From: Acidimicrobiales bacterium
Lineage (GTDB): Bacteria > Actinomycetota > Acidimicrobiia > Acidimicrobiales > AC-9
Reading direction: 5' to 3'
Assembly: GCA_036491125.1 (NCBI GenBank)
Contig: DASXCO010000205.1
Coordinates: 1 to 33,234, forward strand
Length of the DNA stretch: 33,234 bases
Shown here: one piece after another, positions 32,862 to 33,234 of the stretch
Numbering within the stretch: the stretch's first letter is position 1
Layout of the letters: each line of letters starts with the position of its first letter
The notes under the pieces: model-generated
Seen by the model: the letters and a program-made list of their open reading frames with translations, nothing else
Databases searched by the model: none
Told to the model about the DNA's origin: nothing
Translations under genes and position numbers: made by a program

Positions 32862-32869
32862 ATGGGGAC

Positions 32870-33234
32870 ATGGCTTCCACGGCGACCTCGCCCCGCCTCC
32901 AGCACATCGTCGACCTGTTCGCGGGAGCCCCCAAGGAGCTCAGGCTCCAGGCGCTGCTCGAGTACTCCCGCAAGGTACCGCCCCTGCCTGCCGAGCTGGC
33001 CTCCAACCGCGAGGGCCTCGAGCAGGTGCCCGAGTGCCAGACGCCGTTCTTCCTCGCTGTCGAGGTCGGCGACGACGACCGCGTGTCGCTGCACTTCGAC
33101 GTCCCCGACGAGGCTCCGACGACGCGGGGCTTCGCCGGCATCCTCCACAGCGGCCTCGACGGCGCCACCGCCGAGGAAGTGCTGGGCACGCCCAACGACT
33201 TCTACACCCGCATGGGGTTGTCCGAGGCCATCTC
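32870..33234 (+). CDS. sufE: SufE-family cysteine desulfuration protein (3' partial)
   Basis: The frame is open from the ATG at 32870 to the window end, giving 121 residues; the usual family length is about 135-145, so little is missing. [25 protein letters not shown] and [11 protein letters not shown] place the conserved sulfur-accepting cysteine at C56, and [13 protein letters not shown] and FYTRMGL are typical of the C-terminal half. SufE takes persulfide sulfur from a cysteine desulfurase (SufS) and hands it to the Fe-S assembly scaffold; in actinobacteria it is often encoded beside a thiosulfate sulfurtransferase, as here. The start lacks a ribosome site and sits eight bases after TAGAGT, suggesting a leaderless message. 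Confidence 0.92.
   Translation, partial: MASTATSPRLQHIVDLFAGAPKELRLQALLEYSRKVPPLPAELASNREGLEQVPECQTPFFLAVEVGDDDRVSLHFDVPDEAPTTRGFAGILHSGLDGATAEEVLGTPNDFYTRMGLSEAI

Noticed and set aside
9972-32870. Canonical TTGACA -35 boxes for the listed promoters
   Set aside because: At 16-18 bases upstream of each TAnnnT box I see no convincing match, so only the -10-like boxes are reported.
1-33234. tRNA, rRNA, CRISPR, insertion sequence or prophage
   Set aside because: I found no cloverleaf, no evenly spaced repeats, no transposase or integrase motif and no rRNA-like sequence; the only repeats are the gene duplication and short palindromes listed.

Overview
The window is high-GC DNA, densely packed with coding sequence on both strands. 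ATGA/GTGA stop-start overlaps are frequent, GTG starts are common, and several genes appear to lack a 5' leader. Together with an AftD-type arabinofuranosyltransferase, a CysA-type thiosulfate sulfurtransferase next to SufE, and many polytopic GT-C proteins, this points to an actinobacterium. The exact lineage (perhaps Acidimicrobiia or a relative) cannot be fixed from the window. I see no rRNA, tRNA, CRISPR array, transposase or phage gene.

Nearly the whole window (1-31878) is one cell-envelope glycan region, arranged as alternating transcription units. (1) 1-4331, plus: a 5'-truncated GT39-like mannosyltransferase, a PIG-V-like mannosyltransferase and an FAD oxidoreductase. (2) 4338-9972, minus: methyltransferase, GT2 glycosyltransferase, RfbF-like sugar-1-phosphate nucleotidyltransferase and SDR 4,6-dehydratase/epimerase, then a separately promoted membrane protein with a spermidine-synthase fold. 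(3) 10023-15887, plus: YfhO-like membrane protein, a second methyltransferase, a second GT2 with C-terminal membrane anchors, and a GT-C-like membrane protein. (4) 15913-21392, minus: a GT39-like enzyme followed by two tandemly duplicated 680-residue GT-C-like proteins. (5) 21624-31878, plus: an acyltransferase-3 protein with two SGNH domains, a Wzx-like flippase, a GT4 glycosyltransferase and an AftD-like arabinofuranosyltransferase. Outside the glycan region are a minus-strand thiosulfate sulfurtransferase and a divergent sufE cut by the window end.

A plausible joint role (inference) is as follows. Cytoplasmic enzymes make an unusual nucleotide sugar and load sugars on polyprenyl phosphate. 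The GT4 and GT2 enzymes build a lipid-linked glycan and the flippase moves it outward. The many GT-C enzymes (PIG-V-like, GT39-like, duplicated pair, AftD) extend it outside the membrane, and the acyltransferase decorates it.

The most notable non-gene signal is a recurring TAnnnT element. It sits 8-10 bases before five start codons (genes at 6737-, 9972-, 10023+, 21392-, 32870+), as expected for leaderless transcripts. Two of these promoters lie back to back in a 50-bp gap. Three longer matches (TA, G/C, C, A/C, TGACT, C/T, G) precede the last plus-strand genes, and two of them are followed by short upstream ORFs coupled to the flippase and GT4 genes.
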